Position numbers and translations under genes: made by a program | NCBI GenBank assembly: GCA_017410365.1 | Contig: JAFQQY010000003.1 | Location: 1 to 64,000, forward strand | Direction of reading: 5' to 3' | Source: Prevotella sp. | GTDB lineage: Bacteria; Bacteroidota; Bacteroidia; Bacteroidales; Bacteroidaceae | Length of the DNA stretch: 64,000 nucleotides | Notes under the pieces: generated by a model | Seen by the model: the letters and a program-made list of their open reading frames with translations, nothing else | What the model was told of the DNA's origin: nothing | The model's database searches: none | In this document: one piece after another, positions 35,901 to 43,620 of the stretch | Numbering within the stretch: position 1 is the stretch's first letter | Layout: the number at the start of each line of letters is the position of its first letter

Positions 35901-36093
35901 AGAGAAGGGTTCCGACATGGTGCTTCATGGCATTAAATTCGTTGCCGGTGCCAGCTCAGGCATATCAGAGATTGTTTCCGATATTTCATCCTCTGGCATC
36001 TATACCCTCAGCGGCATTAAGATGACTATTCCTCATGACAATCTGCCTAAGGGTATATATATTATCAATAGAAAGAAAGTTGTGGTGAGATAG
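32953..36093 (+). CDS. Pectate lyase (PL1) fused to GH105 unsaturated uronyl hydrolase
   Basis: 1046 residues. Signal peptide (about 1-22), a PL1 pectate lyase beta-helix (about 30-400; WIDHCEFIDGMDGNLD for calcium and substrate binding and NRLPQ with the catalytic-type Arg), a GH105 (alpha/alpha)6 domain (about 420-815; WLDGLYMGAAFYAEY and GRGMGWYFAAL), a Pro/Glu-rich linker (about 818-840), a beta-rich module and a GIYIINRKKVVVR tail. PL1 cuts homogalacturonan by beta-elimination, leaving 4,5-unsaturated ends; GH105 removes unsaturated uronic residues from pectin fragments. One chain could thus do two successive steps. The sulfatase gene follows after 4 bases, so they form an operon. Confidence 0.92.
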   Translation: MSVKKIISVLLLFMAVAVCVNAETDAADYQTNQPFGWATCSNVNGKEYVVDGGNRIANPNTIVLYSSGGDDRNAILNAIQQNDIVILDGSKGDFIVSKSMDLGSLKNKTIVGRNGARLCTKWYITPELKSVLEAANLGQYSSSSGTGGTLSNGAKVDEERELHTRQTIINYGGDASEAYRKSGLFTLGTNNENIIFRNLILQGPGSVDVGGYDLVSNYGATHVWIDHCEFIDGMDGNLDSGKREGSEQFVTYSWNVFRYTERSYSHPYSNGVGWNKGYLQYITYAYNIWGAGCKNRLPQADWVYIHLLNNHYDCAGNSVAIAINANSHALVEGNYAEQGVKNQFKPGNQSDMYYVARDNYNFGNYNNKSNTSMSLEVPYKYSLIPVADVPTVLGGKHGAGATIDDMIEAYLNPTMTAPATYYSRRMTESQGKAWSANKSWDYVSGLVTKSLLKCTTQYPDDEWSLTAYDWCKYYADKALNSDGSFKSFKKGNIDNIASGKVFFELYQREKAKGTAEGDANAAKYKAAADYLYNYLRNDYSRIQSGDGKGGFFHKDIYPNQMWLDGLYMGAAFYAEYLYTFAPDDTEGWSDVAQQFIIIHRHTYDAAKKLNYHGWSADPTDSNSFWARQSGDYQGCSSEFWGRGMGWYFAALVDVLEMMPQSHADYSALKSILAQVAEGLQQWQDKESGVWYQLLQYDGSFVGECGSKNYLEASASCMFTYSYLKALRLGLIPESYRATAEKAYQGVLKTFVTENSDKSLNLIKSCKSAGLGPAKNPQRDGSASYYLCGSDVTVVSNEGKSIGPFIMASLEWERVYGGDEPVDPEEPQEPETPEVPDEPEEPSVPGVFEYKEFTADMVLLTTTDKLSGRNWVEGGETSSSKAGTIDPLTGSAVDKYSGGGIMLKKGNSAKSLATYVTGVSEVIAYGCTAGGSDRTLIVSASAEDGDMAVAKGTSSGYQSVAVSLALDGAKKYRVEYTGTDASDEEKGSDMVLHGIKFVAGASSGISEIVSDISSSGIYTLSGIKMTIPHDNLPKGIYIINRKKVVVR

Positions 36094-36097
36094 AATC

Positions 36098-37522
36098 ATG
36101 AAAAGAAAAGACATAAACCTCACGGCGCTTGCTGCCCTTGTAGGAATGGCGATGCCTGAAGGGGCAGAAGCCGGCAATAACGGCAAGGCAACGCCTGAGC
36201 GCCCGAACATAATATTCATACTTGCCGACGACCTGGGCATCGGCGACCTGTCGTGTTTCGGCAGCAAGCATGTGAAGACACCTAATATCGACCGCTTGTC
36301 AGAAACTGGCACCACCTTCACCCAGTGCTATGCCGGCAGCGGCATATCAAGTCCGTCGCGCTGTGCTCTGATGACAGGCAAGAACACGGGCAATACTACT
36401 ATACGCGATAACCAGTGTACCACTGGCGGTATCCGCGGAATAAAGATTAATCCTCGTGGCGACACCACATACGTGCGCCGTGCCAACCTGCTGCCCACCG
36501 ACACCACGTTGGCAACGGTGCTTGCGGCTGCAGGCTATCGCACGTGCCTCGTGAACAAGTGGCATCTTGACGGTTACGACCCGAAGGCTGCGCCCAACCA
36601 TCGCGGCTTCCATGAGTTCTATGGCTGGACAATATCCACCGTCCACTCAAACGCTCCTTATTATTATCCGTATTATCGCATGCATGGCGACCGGCTGATA
36701 AACATCGAGGAGAATGCCGGCGACCACCACATAAAGCACAACACGGACATCTCTACCGATGATGCCATCGCATTCATAGAGCGCAATAAGAAGAATCCGT
36801 TTTTCCTTTATCTTGCATACGATGCTCCTCACGAACCGTTCATCATCGACGAGACCCACTGGTATGATGAGCGTACCGACTGGTCGATGAACACCAAGCG
36901 TTACGCCTCGCTCATCACTCACATGGACCGTGCCATCGGCCGCCTCGTTGAACGTCTCGAAACATTAGGCTTGCGCGAGAACACAATAATAATGTTTGCC
37001 TCCGACAATGGTGCCGCCGTGCAGGCTCCGATAGCCGAACTGGGATGCACGGCAGGCTTTCGTGGCAGGAAGGGACAGTTGTACGAGGGTGGCATCCGTG
37101 TGCCGCTGATAGTAAACCAACCTGGAAAGGTGCCGGTGCAGAAACTGAAGAACATCGTTTACTTCCCTGATATCATGCCTACCTTTGCTGATTTGGCAAA
37201 GGCTGAGCATGCGCTGCCGCAGAATCTTGGCGGCATAAGCATTGCGCCGCTATTGCATGGCGATTCTCTGGCTACCGACCACCGCATGCTCTATTGGGAG
37301 TTCCCCGGCAAACAGCGCGCTGCACGCTTCGGCGATTGGAAGTGCGTAACCATAAAGAAGAACGCTCCGCTGGAGCTTTATAATCTCCGTGAAGACCCCG
37401 AAGAGCGCAACAACCTTGCCGACAAGTACCCCGAAACCGTAAAGTGGTTTGATGAGCAAATGAAAAGCATCCGCCGCCCCTCGCCCTACTGGCCGCTGGA
37501 GGGGGAGGCAAGGGAGAAATAG
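36098..37522 (+). CDS. Serine-type sulfatase
   Basis: 474 residues. The N-terminal stretch (1-25) is only weakly signal-like. The sulfatase core follows: metal ligands in LADDLGIGD (Asp44, Asp45), the maturation motif S-S-P-S-R with Ser84 as the residue to be converted to formylglycine, GKNTG, NKWHLDGYD, YDAPHEPF and FASDNGAA. A serine at position 84 means activation by an anaerobic radical-SAM maturase (anSME), not in the window. Sulfatases of this kind act on sulfated glycans. Being 4 bases after a pectin-degrading fusion, it suggests a sulfated uronic-acid substrate, which is an inference from context only. Confidence 0.92.
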   Translation: MKRKDINLTALAALVGMAMPEGAEAGNNGKATPERPNIIFILADDLGIGDLSCFGSKHVKTPNIDRLSETGTTFTQCYAGSGISSPSRCALMTGKNTGNTTIRDNQCTTGGIRGIKINPRGDTTYVRRANLLPTDTTLATVLAAAGYRTCLVNKWHLDGYDPKAAPNHRGFHEFYGWTISTVHSNAPYYYPYYRMHGDRLINIEENAGDHHIKHNTDISTDDAIAFIERNKKNPFFLYLAYDAPHEPFIIDETHWYDERTDWSMNTKRYASLITHMDRAIGRLVERLETLGLRENTIIMFASDNGAAVQAPIAELGCTAGFRGRKGQLYEGGIRVPLIVNQPGKVPVQKLKNIVYFPDIMPTFADLAKAEHALPQNLGGISIAPLLHGDSLATDHRMLYWEFPGKQRAARFGDWKCVTIKKNAPLELYNLREDPEERNNLADKYPETVKWFDEQMKSIRRPSPYWPLEGEAREK

Positions 37523-37612
37523 GAAGTTTTAGGAAGTTCTAGGAAATCCTAGGAGAGCCTAGGGTTTCTTAGATCTTCCTAGGTTCTCCTAGAGTTTCCT
37601 AGGTTTCCTAGA
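37521..37612 (+). repeat. CCTAGG repeat array B (10-bp period)
   Basis: About nine units spaced at 10 bases, each ending in CTAG or TTAG (for example GAAGTTCTAG, GAAATCCTAG, GAGAGCCTAG, ATCTTCCTAG). Units in the first half begin with GAA and those in the second half with GTT or ATC, so the array is roughly an inverted repeat and could fold into a long imperfect hairpin. It lies between the sulfatase stop and the four-helix-bundle gene. Confidence 0.9.
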
Positions 37613-37654
37613 AAAATAAAATAATTAAAAATCAAAACACTAAACAAAACAATT

Positions 37655-38326
37655 ATGAGCAAGATATTTAAAAAGCCAGTAGTTTGGAAGAACCTTTATT
37701 TCTATCGTAAGAGCGACGCCATCTATTTGCTGACAGTGGAGTTCTGCCGCCGTTTCCTGCCTCCTTATGGCGACCGCACTGTTGACCAGATGGTGCAGGC
37801 GGCGCGTAGTGGCAAGCAGAATATCATTGAGGGAAGTGAAGACGGACAGACAAGTTCAGAAATGGAGATTAAGCTGCTTAATGTTGCACGCGGTAGTTTG
37901 CAGGAGTTGCGTGCCGACTATCTTGACTATATAAAATCACATCATCTTGAAGTTTGGAATACGGACAACCCTCGACAGCAGCGCCTTCGTGATTTCTGTC
38001 ACTCCAATAATGACTATGAGGCTTATGCTCCGATGGTAGAAAAGATGAACGATGAGGAGTTTGCCAATCTTATGCTTACCCTTTGTCATCAGACAGACAA
38101 ACTGATGTGTGCCTACTTGGAAAAACTAGAGCAAAGATTCGTTACAGAAGGAGGCATTAAGGAACGCATGTATGCCGCCCGCACAGGTTACCGCCAGGAG
38201 CAGGATGCTTATATTGCTAATATGGAAAATGAGAACAAACAGCTGAAAGAGGAAAACGCCGGACTGAGAAACAGAATCCTGGAACTGGAAGCGGAGGTGA
38301 AGAGGCTTGGGGCTAGGCTATCTTAG
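37655..38326 (+). CDS. Four-helix-bundle protein with coiled-coil suffix
   Basis: 223 residues. The N-terminal part (about 1-135) resembles the four-helix-bundle family related to proteins encoded in 23S rRNA intervening sequences (S23), with the motif AARSGKQNIIEGSEDGQ at about 48-64. After it come a helical extension and a C-terminal coiled coil (about 185-222, ENKQLKEENAGL and ILELEAEVKRL). This fits the four helix bundle suffix proteins of Bacteroidetes, whose function is unknown to me. It is flanked on both sides by CCTAGG arrays. No rRNA gene is near, so an intervening-sequence role is not supported here. Confidence 0.75.
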   Translation: MSKIFKKPVVWKNLYFYRKSDAIYLLTVEFCRRFLPPYGDRTVDQMVQAARSGKQNIIEGSEDGQTSSEMEIKLLNVARGSLQELRADYLDYIKSHHLEVWNTDNPRQQRLRDFCHSNNDYEAYAPMVEKMNDEEFANLMLTLCHQTDKLMCAYLEKLEQRFVTEGGIKERMYAARTGYRQEQDAYIANMENENKQLKEENAGLRNRILELEAEVKRLGARLS

Positions 38327-38357
38327 GATGTCCTAGGTCTTCCTGGCTTTCCTAGGC
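38325..38357 (+). repeat. CCTAGG repeat array C
   Basis: A short array (TTAGGATGTCCTAGG, CTTTCCTAGG) beginning at the stop codon of the four-helix-bundle gene and ending at the stop of the convergent pseudouridine synthase gene. Confidence 0.8.
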
Positions 38358-40016
38358 TTAAAAACCTTTCTCTTTCTTAAAAGCCATGATGCTCTTTGTT
38401 ACAGGGTGTGTCAGTGCCAACTCTGCCGCATGCAGATAGAGGCGCTGTGCACGGGTGCCGTATAGCTCGTCGCCTGTGATGGGGATGCCGAGACCTTGTT
38501 GATGGGCGCAGTGGACGCGCAGCTGGTGGGTTCTGCCTGTGATGGGGTAGAGGTGAACAAGGGCTTGGCCGCCTCTCGCTTCTACTACCTTATATAATGT
38601 ATGCGCCTCTTTGCCGTTTTCATAGTCAACCTTCTGGCGAGGGCGGTCGTTGAGGTCGGCAATGAGCGGTAGGCAGATTTCGCCTTCTTTCTTTTCTGGT
38701 ATGCCGTCGAGCAGGGCGCAGTAGCGCTTCTTTACGGTGCGCTGTTCAAACTGCTGTTGCAATAGCTGATGCACCTCCTTTGTCTTTGCCACCACCAGCA
38801 GGCCGCTTGTTGCCATATCCAGGCGATGAACGATAATAGGTCCGCTGGCATCTGGCCATCGCTCGCTCATTATCGACCATACCGACGGCATGTTGTTTCT
38901 GCCGGGAGTGGTGAGCAGACCGGCGGGTTTGTTTACCACAGCCAACCACTCATCTTCGTATATTGTCTTCAGTTCGCCGTTCCAGTTGCGCAGCATCGGG
39001 TCGTCGTCAACATCAAGTCCCTTGAGCATGTGACCGAGTATTGGTTTACACTTGCTGCTGCACGACGGATAGAAATGGCGGTGGTGGCGTATCTCACCTA
39101 CTGGCGACTCTCCCCACCAGAACTCGCCCATACACAGCGGTTTTAAACTGTGATCATAAGCATACTGCAACAGTTTTGGTGCGCAACACTCGCCCGCTCC
39201 CGATGGCGGGATGCCCATCGTTGTCTCTGCGAATATCTCTGTAAGCGTGCGTCTCTCGCCCAGGGCATTAAGCATTGAGAACTGGTTGAATATCCATCGT
39301 TGCAGAGTGTCCGACATCTGCTTTCGCTGTTGTTTCAGTGATGCTATCTCATTGTTTATAATAGTCAGTTGACTCTCCGTCTTTTCAATGCTTTCGGCAA
39401 AGCGTTTTTTCATTCGGCGCAGTTCTGCCTTCATGAACTGGCTCTCGTGGATAAGTGAAGCCTCACCCCCAGCCCCTCTCCCATAGAGAGGGGAGTGGTT
39501 GGCAGGCTGTTGAGTTGACGTGTTGCTTGATTCTGCTCTTATCCAATCCCTCCTCTTCTTCGCTTCCGCCATTTCAGTCTTATAAGCATCGATAGCTTCT
39601 GCTGCCTCTGTTTTCTGCTTCTCGAGTAGTTCCATAAAATGTTTCCGTTCGGAAGAACTCTCAAGTGCCTTTACCTTTTGGTTGATGTTGCTTATCTCTT
39701 CCTCGTGCGTCTTGAAATAGCCGTCAGGTTGAAGCATGTCATAAACGGCAGGCACGAAATAGGGGTGGTCGTTGCTGTCGGCAAGCAAACCAGAGAATGC
39801 CGCAAGGAATCCCTTCCGCCCTTTAGCATCTTCAACAATCAGTACACCGAACATCTTGCCCTTGTTTATCTCTTCCTGCCATTCAGGGACAGAAGCAATG
39901 TACTGCTGCACCTCCTCTGCTGCTTTTACTACAGCAGGATGAGGCTCATAGCAGAAGGGAAACGTAAACCGCTCCGGCAGGCTGACGGCAATATCCAGGT
40001 CGTGCAATCTTTCCAT
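38358..40016 (-). CDS. RluA-family pseudouridine synthase with long N-terminal extension
   Basis: 552 residues. The C-terminal 210 (about 342-552) are a complete RluA-type catalytic domain with IVHRLDMATSGLLVV (catalytic Asp about 400), RYCALLDG, and GRTHQLRVHCAHQQGLGI. It should convert uridine to pseudouridine in rRNA or tRNA. The first 340 residues are an extension: a globular part (about 1-105, FGVLIVEDAKGRKGFLAAFSG) and a coiled coil (about 110-260). Around 162-187 a repeat-derived insertion encodes QQPANHSPLYGRGAGGEA. The -7 element is only 7 bases upstream of the ATG, so the mRNA may be leaderless. The target base is not predictable. Confidence 0.9.
   Translation of the reverse strand: MERLHDLDIAVSLPERFTFPFCYEPHPAVVKAAEEVQQYIASVPEWQEEINKGKMFGVLIVEDAKGRKGFLAAFSGLLADSNDHPYFVPAVYDMLQPDGYFKTHEEEISNINQKVKALESSSERKHFMELLEKQKTEAAEAIDAYKTEMAEAKKRRDWIRAESSNTSTQQPANHSPLYGRGAGGEASLIHESQFMKAELRRMKKRFAESIEKTESQLTIINNEIASLKQQRKQMSDTLQRWIFNQFSMLNALGERRTLTEIFAETTMGIPPSGAGECCAPKLLQYAYDHSLKPLCMGEFWWGESPVGEIRHHRHFYPSCSSKCKPILGHMLKGLDVDDDPMLRNWNGELKTIYEDEWLAVVNKPAGLLTTPGRNNMPSVWSIMSERWPDASGPIIVHRLDMATSGLLVVAKTKEVHQLLQQQFEQRTVKKRYCALLDGIPEKKEGEICLPLIADLNDRPRQKVDYENGKEAHTLYKVVEARGGQALVHLYPITGRTHQLRVHCAHQQGLGIPITGDELYGTRAQRLYLHAAELALTHPVTKSIMAFKKEKGF
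39459..39530 (-). repeat. REP-like repeat inside the pseudouridine synthase gene
   Basis: CCTCACCCCCAGCCCCTCTC with GAGAGGGG, the same family as at 15733-15812 and 26555-26589, followed by GTTGAGTTGACGTGTTG. It is read through in frame. Confidence 0.8.
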
Positions 40017-40023
40017 GTGACGG

Positions 40024-40031
40024 CAAAGTTA
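40024..40031 (-). promoter_or_regulatory. -7 element for the pseudouridine synthase gene
   Basis: The minus strand reads TAACTTTG with 7 bases to the start codon at 40016, so transcription should begin at or next to the ATG. Confidence 0.6.
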
Positions 40032-40084
40032 CGTATTATTTTGCAGACGTAAATTATTGATGATGAAAAAATGGCAATTTGTTA

Positions 40085-40113
40085 TTGTTTTATTAAAATA
40101 ATTATTATATTTG
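40085..40113 (+). promoter_or_regulatory. Promoter of the C10 protease operon
   Basis: TTG 40085-40087, 18 bases, TATATTTG 40106-40113; start codon at 40137. Confidence 0.75.
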
Positions 40114-40136
40114 CAGCATTAACAAAAATATAATAT

Positions 40137-43100
40137 ATGAAAAAACTACTAGTCTTTTTATTGGCTTTTATATTGCCTTTGTGTATAAGTGCGGAGGTTC
40201 TGTCAAGACAAGATGCACAAAAGTTGGCTTCTGACTTTCTAGCCAACAAAGGAGTGTCTGTTTCTAAAGAAATGAAAATGGCTTACAAGGCAAAGCATCG
40301 TAAGGCTCCAGTTGGAGACAATGCCAGTTATTATATTTTTAATAATGGCGTAAACAAAGGCTTTGTGATTGTTGCAGGTGATGACAATGTGGAACCGATA
40401 TTGGGTTATTCTACAACAGGAACATTTGACGAGAACAATATTCCTGCTAATATGAAAGTATGGCTTGAGGGATATGAAGAGCAGATAGCCCTCGCATCGG
40501 AAAGCAAGACGGCGAACGGTCAGATGTTGTATGCTAGTATAGAGAAAGAGGCTATAGAACCTCTTGTTTTAGCGACATGGGGACAAGGGGCGCCGTACAA
40601 CAACCAATGTCCTGTGGTAGGTTCAAGTGCAAATCCTCCTAGCGTAACAGGTTGCGTGGCTACCGCCATGGCTCAGATTATGTATTATCATAAGTGGCCG
40701 GAAACATCTACTGCAATTCCTGCGTATAGTATTAACTACGATATAGGGCTGGTAACATTTGATGCGTTGGAGGCTACTACCTTTGATTGGAACAAAATGT
40801 TGCCTGATTATAATGGCAGTGAAAGTCCTGAGGAGCAAGCTGCTGTGGCAAAGTTAATGAAATATTGCGGATATGGTGTTAAAATGGGATACTCAGCATC
40901 TTCTTCTGGTGCATATTCATCAGATTGCGTAGTTGCATTCAAGTCATATTTCGGCTATGACTCTCAAGTGCGTGAAGTGACACGAAATGATGTTTCAGTA
41001 GCAGAGTGGGATAATATGATTTATAACGAACTGTCCAATGGCAGACCGGTATATTATTCAGCATCCAATGCTTTTGGTATCGGTCATGCTTTTGTTTGTG
41101 ACGGTTATGAAGATGGACTTTTCCATATTAACTGGGGATGGGACGGCATGTCTGATGGCTATTTCCGTTTGCAGGCTTTGAATCCAAGTGCGCAAGGAAT
41201 AGGTGGAAGTTCAAGTTCTGCCGGCTATTCTAGAGCACAAAGTGTTATTATAGGTATCCGACCTCCAGTTAGTCATGAGACAGGAGCTCCTGCTGACAGA
41301 TTGAAAACTTTGGCGATGAAGTCGGTGGAGGGTTCTATTAAGAGTCAGTTTAGGGTGGATTTTCGTCTAAAAAATACCTCAGATGCACCATGCCGTTATG
41401 ATTTAGGCCTAGGTGTATTTAGCGGAGAAACCTTGACAGAAATAAAAGATTTAGGTTGTTGTGATTTTGATCTCTTTGAGTCTTTGGGTTTTTCTACTAC
41501 TGCATTAGATTTGTCTTCATGGACTGATGGTACATATAGTTTTAAAATTTATAGCAGGATAAATGGTGCGACAGAGTGGTTGGCAGATGAAGGCTCGGAA
41601 AAGCATTATGTAACGGTGAAGATCAGTGGAGATGATTTTACTATAATAAATAATGCTAGGGAAGAACTTGCAGTTACAGCAGTAGAACCTCAAGGCGATT
41701 TGATTAAAGGCGAAACGGCTACTGTTAAAGTGACGGTTGCCAATACTGGAAACGCAGACTATATCGGCGATTTGTGGTTCTATGTAAATGGAACTTGTGT
41801 GACTGGTGAAGGTGTGAATATTCCAGCTGGCGGCAGTGACTACGTAGATTATCGAGTGGCGTTTAATACTGCCGGTGACAATGAAATAAAGATATGTACA
41901 GATTATAGTTGTACCAACGTTATTTATTCGGGAACAGTAAACGTGAAAGCTGAAGTGGAGAACTCGTCATTATTTGAACTTGTTTCAGTGGAATTTGATA
42001 ATAGTGTATTGAATAATCTATATAAGGAAGGTGTTGTATCTGGAAAGGTTACAATTAAAAACATTGGTTCTACACGCTATAATGGTACTATTTATGTATT
42101 GATGACCAACAAAGTTGGCAGTTCCATTTATTCAAGTATGTTAACTAGTGCTAGTTATATTGAATCTGGTGGCACAAAAGAAATACCTTTCAGCGTTGGT
42201 AGTGAATATATTAAATATGGAAGCGTAATAAATGTCTATGCTGGTTTGATTCAAAGTTGGGACTCATCTGTTTATTTTGGTGGCTCAGATGCATATACCG
42301 TTAAGAATGTCGTGCCTGCTTGGAATGCTGCTGGCGGACAGGTGGCGATGGATATGGAGAGTTCAACAGTGTCTGAAGATGTAATGGCTGTTGACTTTAG
42401 AGTGGTAGATGCGCCTGCAAGTATAGTTGCCAATAGCAATCCTAATACTGTGTATTATTTCAATGAAGATGCAACCATACCAACGGCATTGGAAAACTGC
42501 ATTGTGATTAAAGGCGGTGAGGCAGAAAATGTTACTCTTGTAGATGGCAAGAATCTGTATATCCCAGAAAGTTTTGTGGCTAAAGAGATTTTGTATAAGC
42601 GTACCCCATCTGTATATGCAGACGGAACGAACGGCTGGGAAACCATAGTGTTGCCATTTGATGTCGAGGAAGTAACTGCCGATGGCAAAGAAATAGACTG
42701 GTTCCACAGTTCTTCTGATACAAACAAAGACTTCTGGCTAAAGGAGTTTGTAGGTGTAAGCGGTACTACTTTGCTCTATGACCATGTAGAGGCGTGGACA
42801 GCCAATACTCCTTATATAATCGCTATACCAGGCAACAAATGGGGCGCTGAGCATGATCTTACGGGTAAGGAAATAGTGTTCAAGGGTAATAATGTGGAAG
42901 TGAAAACAACCAAGAACATGAATGTAGAGAATGGTGATTATGACTTTATCGGAACTACATCTGGAGAAACGATTGAGAATGTCTTCGGTCTTAATGCAGC
43001 TGGAAACAAGTTTGAGAAATCAGCATCATTGGCATCAAAACCATTCAGGGCATATTTCTCTGCAGAGAATACAATGGCAACCTCATTAGGAATAGGTGCA

Positions 43101-43280
43101 GGAAATTTTACAGGTATTGATGTTGTAGAGAATGCGCCAAGCAATGGCGAAATTGACGTTTATACATTAAGCGGACAGAAAGTAAAGACGACAAGAATGG
43201 AGAACGGAAATGCACGTTCGTCATCAGGTCTCAAAAAAGGTATTTACATTATTGGTAACAAAAAAATATTAGTAAAATGA
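40137..43280 (+). CDS. Secreted C10-family cysteine protease (interpain/streptopain type)
   Basis: 1047 residues. Signal peptide (about 1-19), a propeptide of the Spi/C10 type (EVLSRQDAQKLASDFLANKG, then FVIVAGDDNVEPILGYS), and a C10 catalytic domain with Cys173 in VTGCVATAMAQIMYYHKWP and His317 in GIGHAFVCDGY, followed by LFHINWGWDGMSDGYF. Then come several beta-sandwich repeats (about 380-720, with CARDB-like TVKVTVANTGNADYIG), further beta domains and a GIYIIGNKKILVK tail. Related enzymes in Prevotella (interpain A) and Streptococcus (SpeB) degrade host proteins. The stop overlaps the next small gene (ATGA), so the two are translationally coupled. Confidence 0.93.
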   Translation: MKKLLVFLLAFILPLCISAEVLSRQDAQKLASDFLANKGVSVSKEMKMAYKAKHRKAPVGDNASYYIFNNGVNKGFVIVAGDDNVEPILGYSTTGTFDENNIPANMKVWLEGYEEQIALASESKTANGQMLYASIEKEAIEPLVLATWGQGAPYNNQCPVVGSSANPPSVTGCVATAMAQIMYYHKWPETSTAIPAYSINYDIGLVTFDALEATTFDWNKMLPDYNGSESPEEQAAVAKLMKYCGYGVKMGYSASSSGAYSSDCVVAFKSYFGYDSQVREVTRNDVSVAEWDNMIYNELSNGRPVYYSASNAFGIGHAFVCDGYEDGLFHINWGWDGMSDGYFRLQALNPSAQGIGGSSSSAGYSRAQSVIIGIRPPVSHETGAPADRLKTLAMKSVEGSIKSQFRVDFRLKNTSDAPCRYDLGLGVFSGETLTEIKDLGCCDFDLFESLGFSTTALDLSSWTDGTYSFKIYSRINGATEWLADEGSEKHYVTVKISGDDFTIINNAREELAVTAVEPQGDLIKGETATVKVTVANTGNADYIGDLWFYVNGTCVTGEGVNIPAGGSDYVDYRVAFNTAGDNEIKICTDYSCTNVIYSGTVNVKAEVENSSLFELVSVEFDNSVLNNLYKEGVVSGKVTIKNIGSTRYNGTIYVLMTNKVGSSIYSSMLTSASYIESGGTKEIPFSVGSEYIKYGSVINVYAGLIQSWDSSVYFGGSDAYTVKNVVPAWNAAGGQVAMDMESSTVSEDVMAVDFRVVDAPASIVANSNPNTVYYFNEDATIPTALENCIVIKGGEAENVTLVDGKNLYIPESFVAKEILYKRTPSVYADGTNGWETIVLPFDVEEVTADGKEIDWFHSSSDTNKDFWLKEFVGVSGTTLLYDHVEAWTANTPYIIAIPGNKWGAEHDLTGKEIVFKGNNVEVKTTKNMNVENGDYDFIGTTSGETIENVFGLNAAGNKFEKSASLASKPFRAYFSAENTMATSLGIGAGNFTGIDVVENAPSNGEIDVYTLSGQKVKTTRMENGNARSSSGLKKGIYIIGNKKILVK

Positions 43281-43456
43281 AAAAGGTATATATAAAGCCT
43301 GAAGCGCAGGTTGTTAATGTTAATCTAGAATCAGCATTGCTTACAATGTCTGCAGGGTCTCAGTTGGACCCAACTAATGAGGCAAAGGAAACAGGGCTGT
43401 TTAGTGACGAAGAGGTAGAAATGAGTAATTCATCTTTTGATGTCTGGGGTGAATAA
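43277..43456 (+). CDS. 59-residue small protein coupled to the C10 protease
   Basis: Begins MKKVYIKPEAQVVNVNLES, continues ALLTMSAGSQLDPTNEAKE and ends SSFDVWGE. The ATG overlaps the protease stop codon by three bases. The N-terminus KPEaqVVNVNLESaLLTMS has the form of a small family frequent in Bacteroidales (K-P-E..V..V..E..L..S), after which the sequence becomes acidic and variable. Function unknown: a leader-peptide-like precursor, a secreted small protein or a protease inhibitor are all possible. A strong terminator follows, so the operon has two genes. Confidence 0.8.
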   Translation: MKKVYIKPEAQVVNVNLESALLTMSAGSQLDPTNEAKETGLFSDEEVEMSNSSFDVWGE

Positions 43457-43478
43457 ATCTTATAAATAGTAGACGAGA

Positions 43479-43508
43479 GGGGTGCGCATATTTGGCGTGC
43501 CCCTTTTT
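43479..43508 (+). terminator. Intrinsic terminator of the C10 protease operon
   Basis: GGGGTGCGC (43479-43487) pairs with GCGTGCCCC (43495-43503), including two G-T pairs, followed by TTTTT. Confidence 0.88.
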
Positions 43509-43566
43509 GTTGATGTGTCTTGTAGAATTATAGGGAAATCCCTATTGCAAAATAGGGAAAATACTA

Positions 43567-43596
43567 TTGCGGAAATGAAATAAATGCTTATCTTTG
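43567..43596 (+). promoter_or_regulatory. Promoter of the glycine-zipper lipoprotein gene
   Basis: TTG 43567-43569, 19 bases, TATCTTTG 43589-43596; start codon at 43621. Confidence 0.8.
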
Positions 43597-43620
43597 CATC
43601 GGTAAAACAAAACTACAGAT

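Noticed and set aside
37521..37612. CRISPR array
   Set aside because: Units are 10 bases with no unique spacers of 25-40 bases, and no cas genes are present; it is a short tandem repeat.
37655..38326. Intervening-sequence protein of a 23S rRNA gene or the Avd protein of a diversity-generating retroelement
   Set aside because: The fold is related, but no rRNA gene, reverse transcriptase or template/variable repeat is found in the window.
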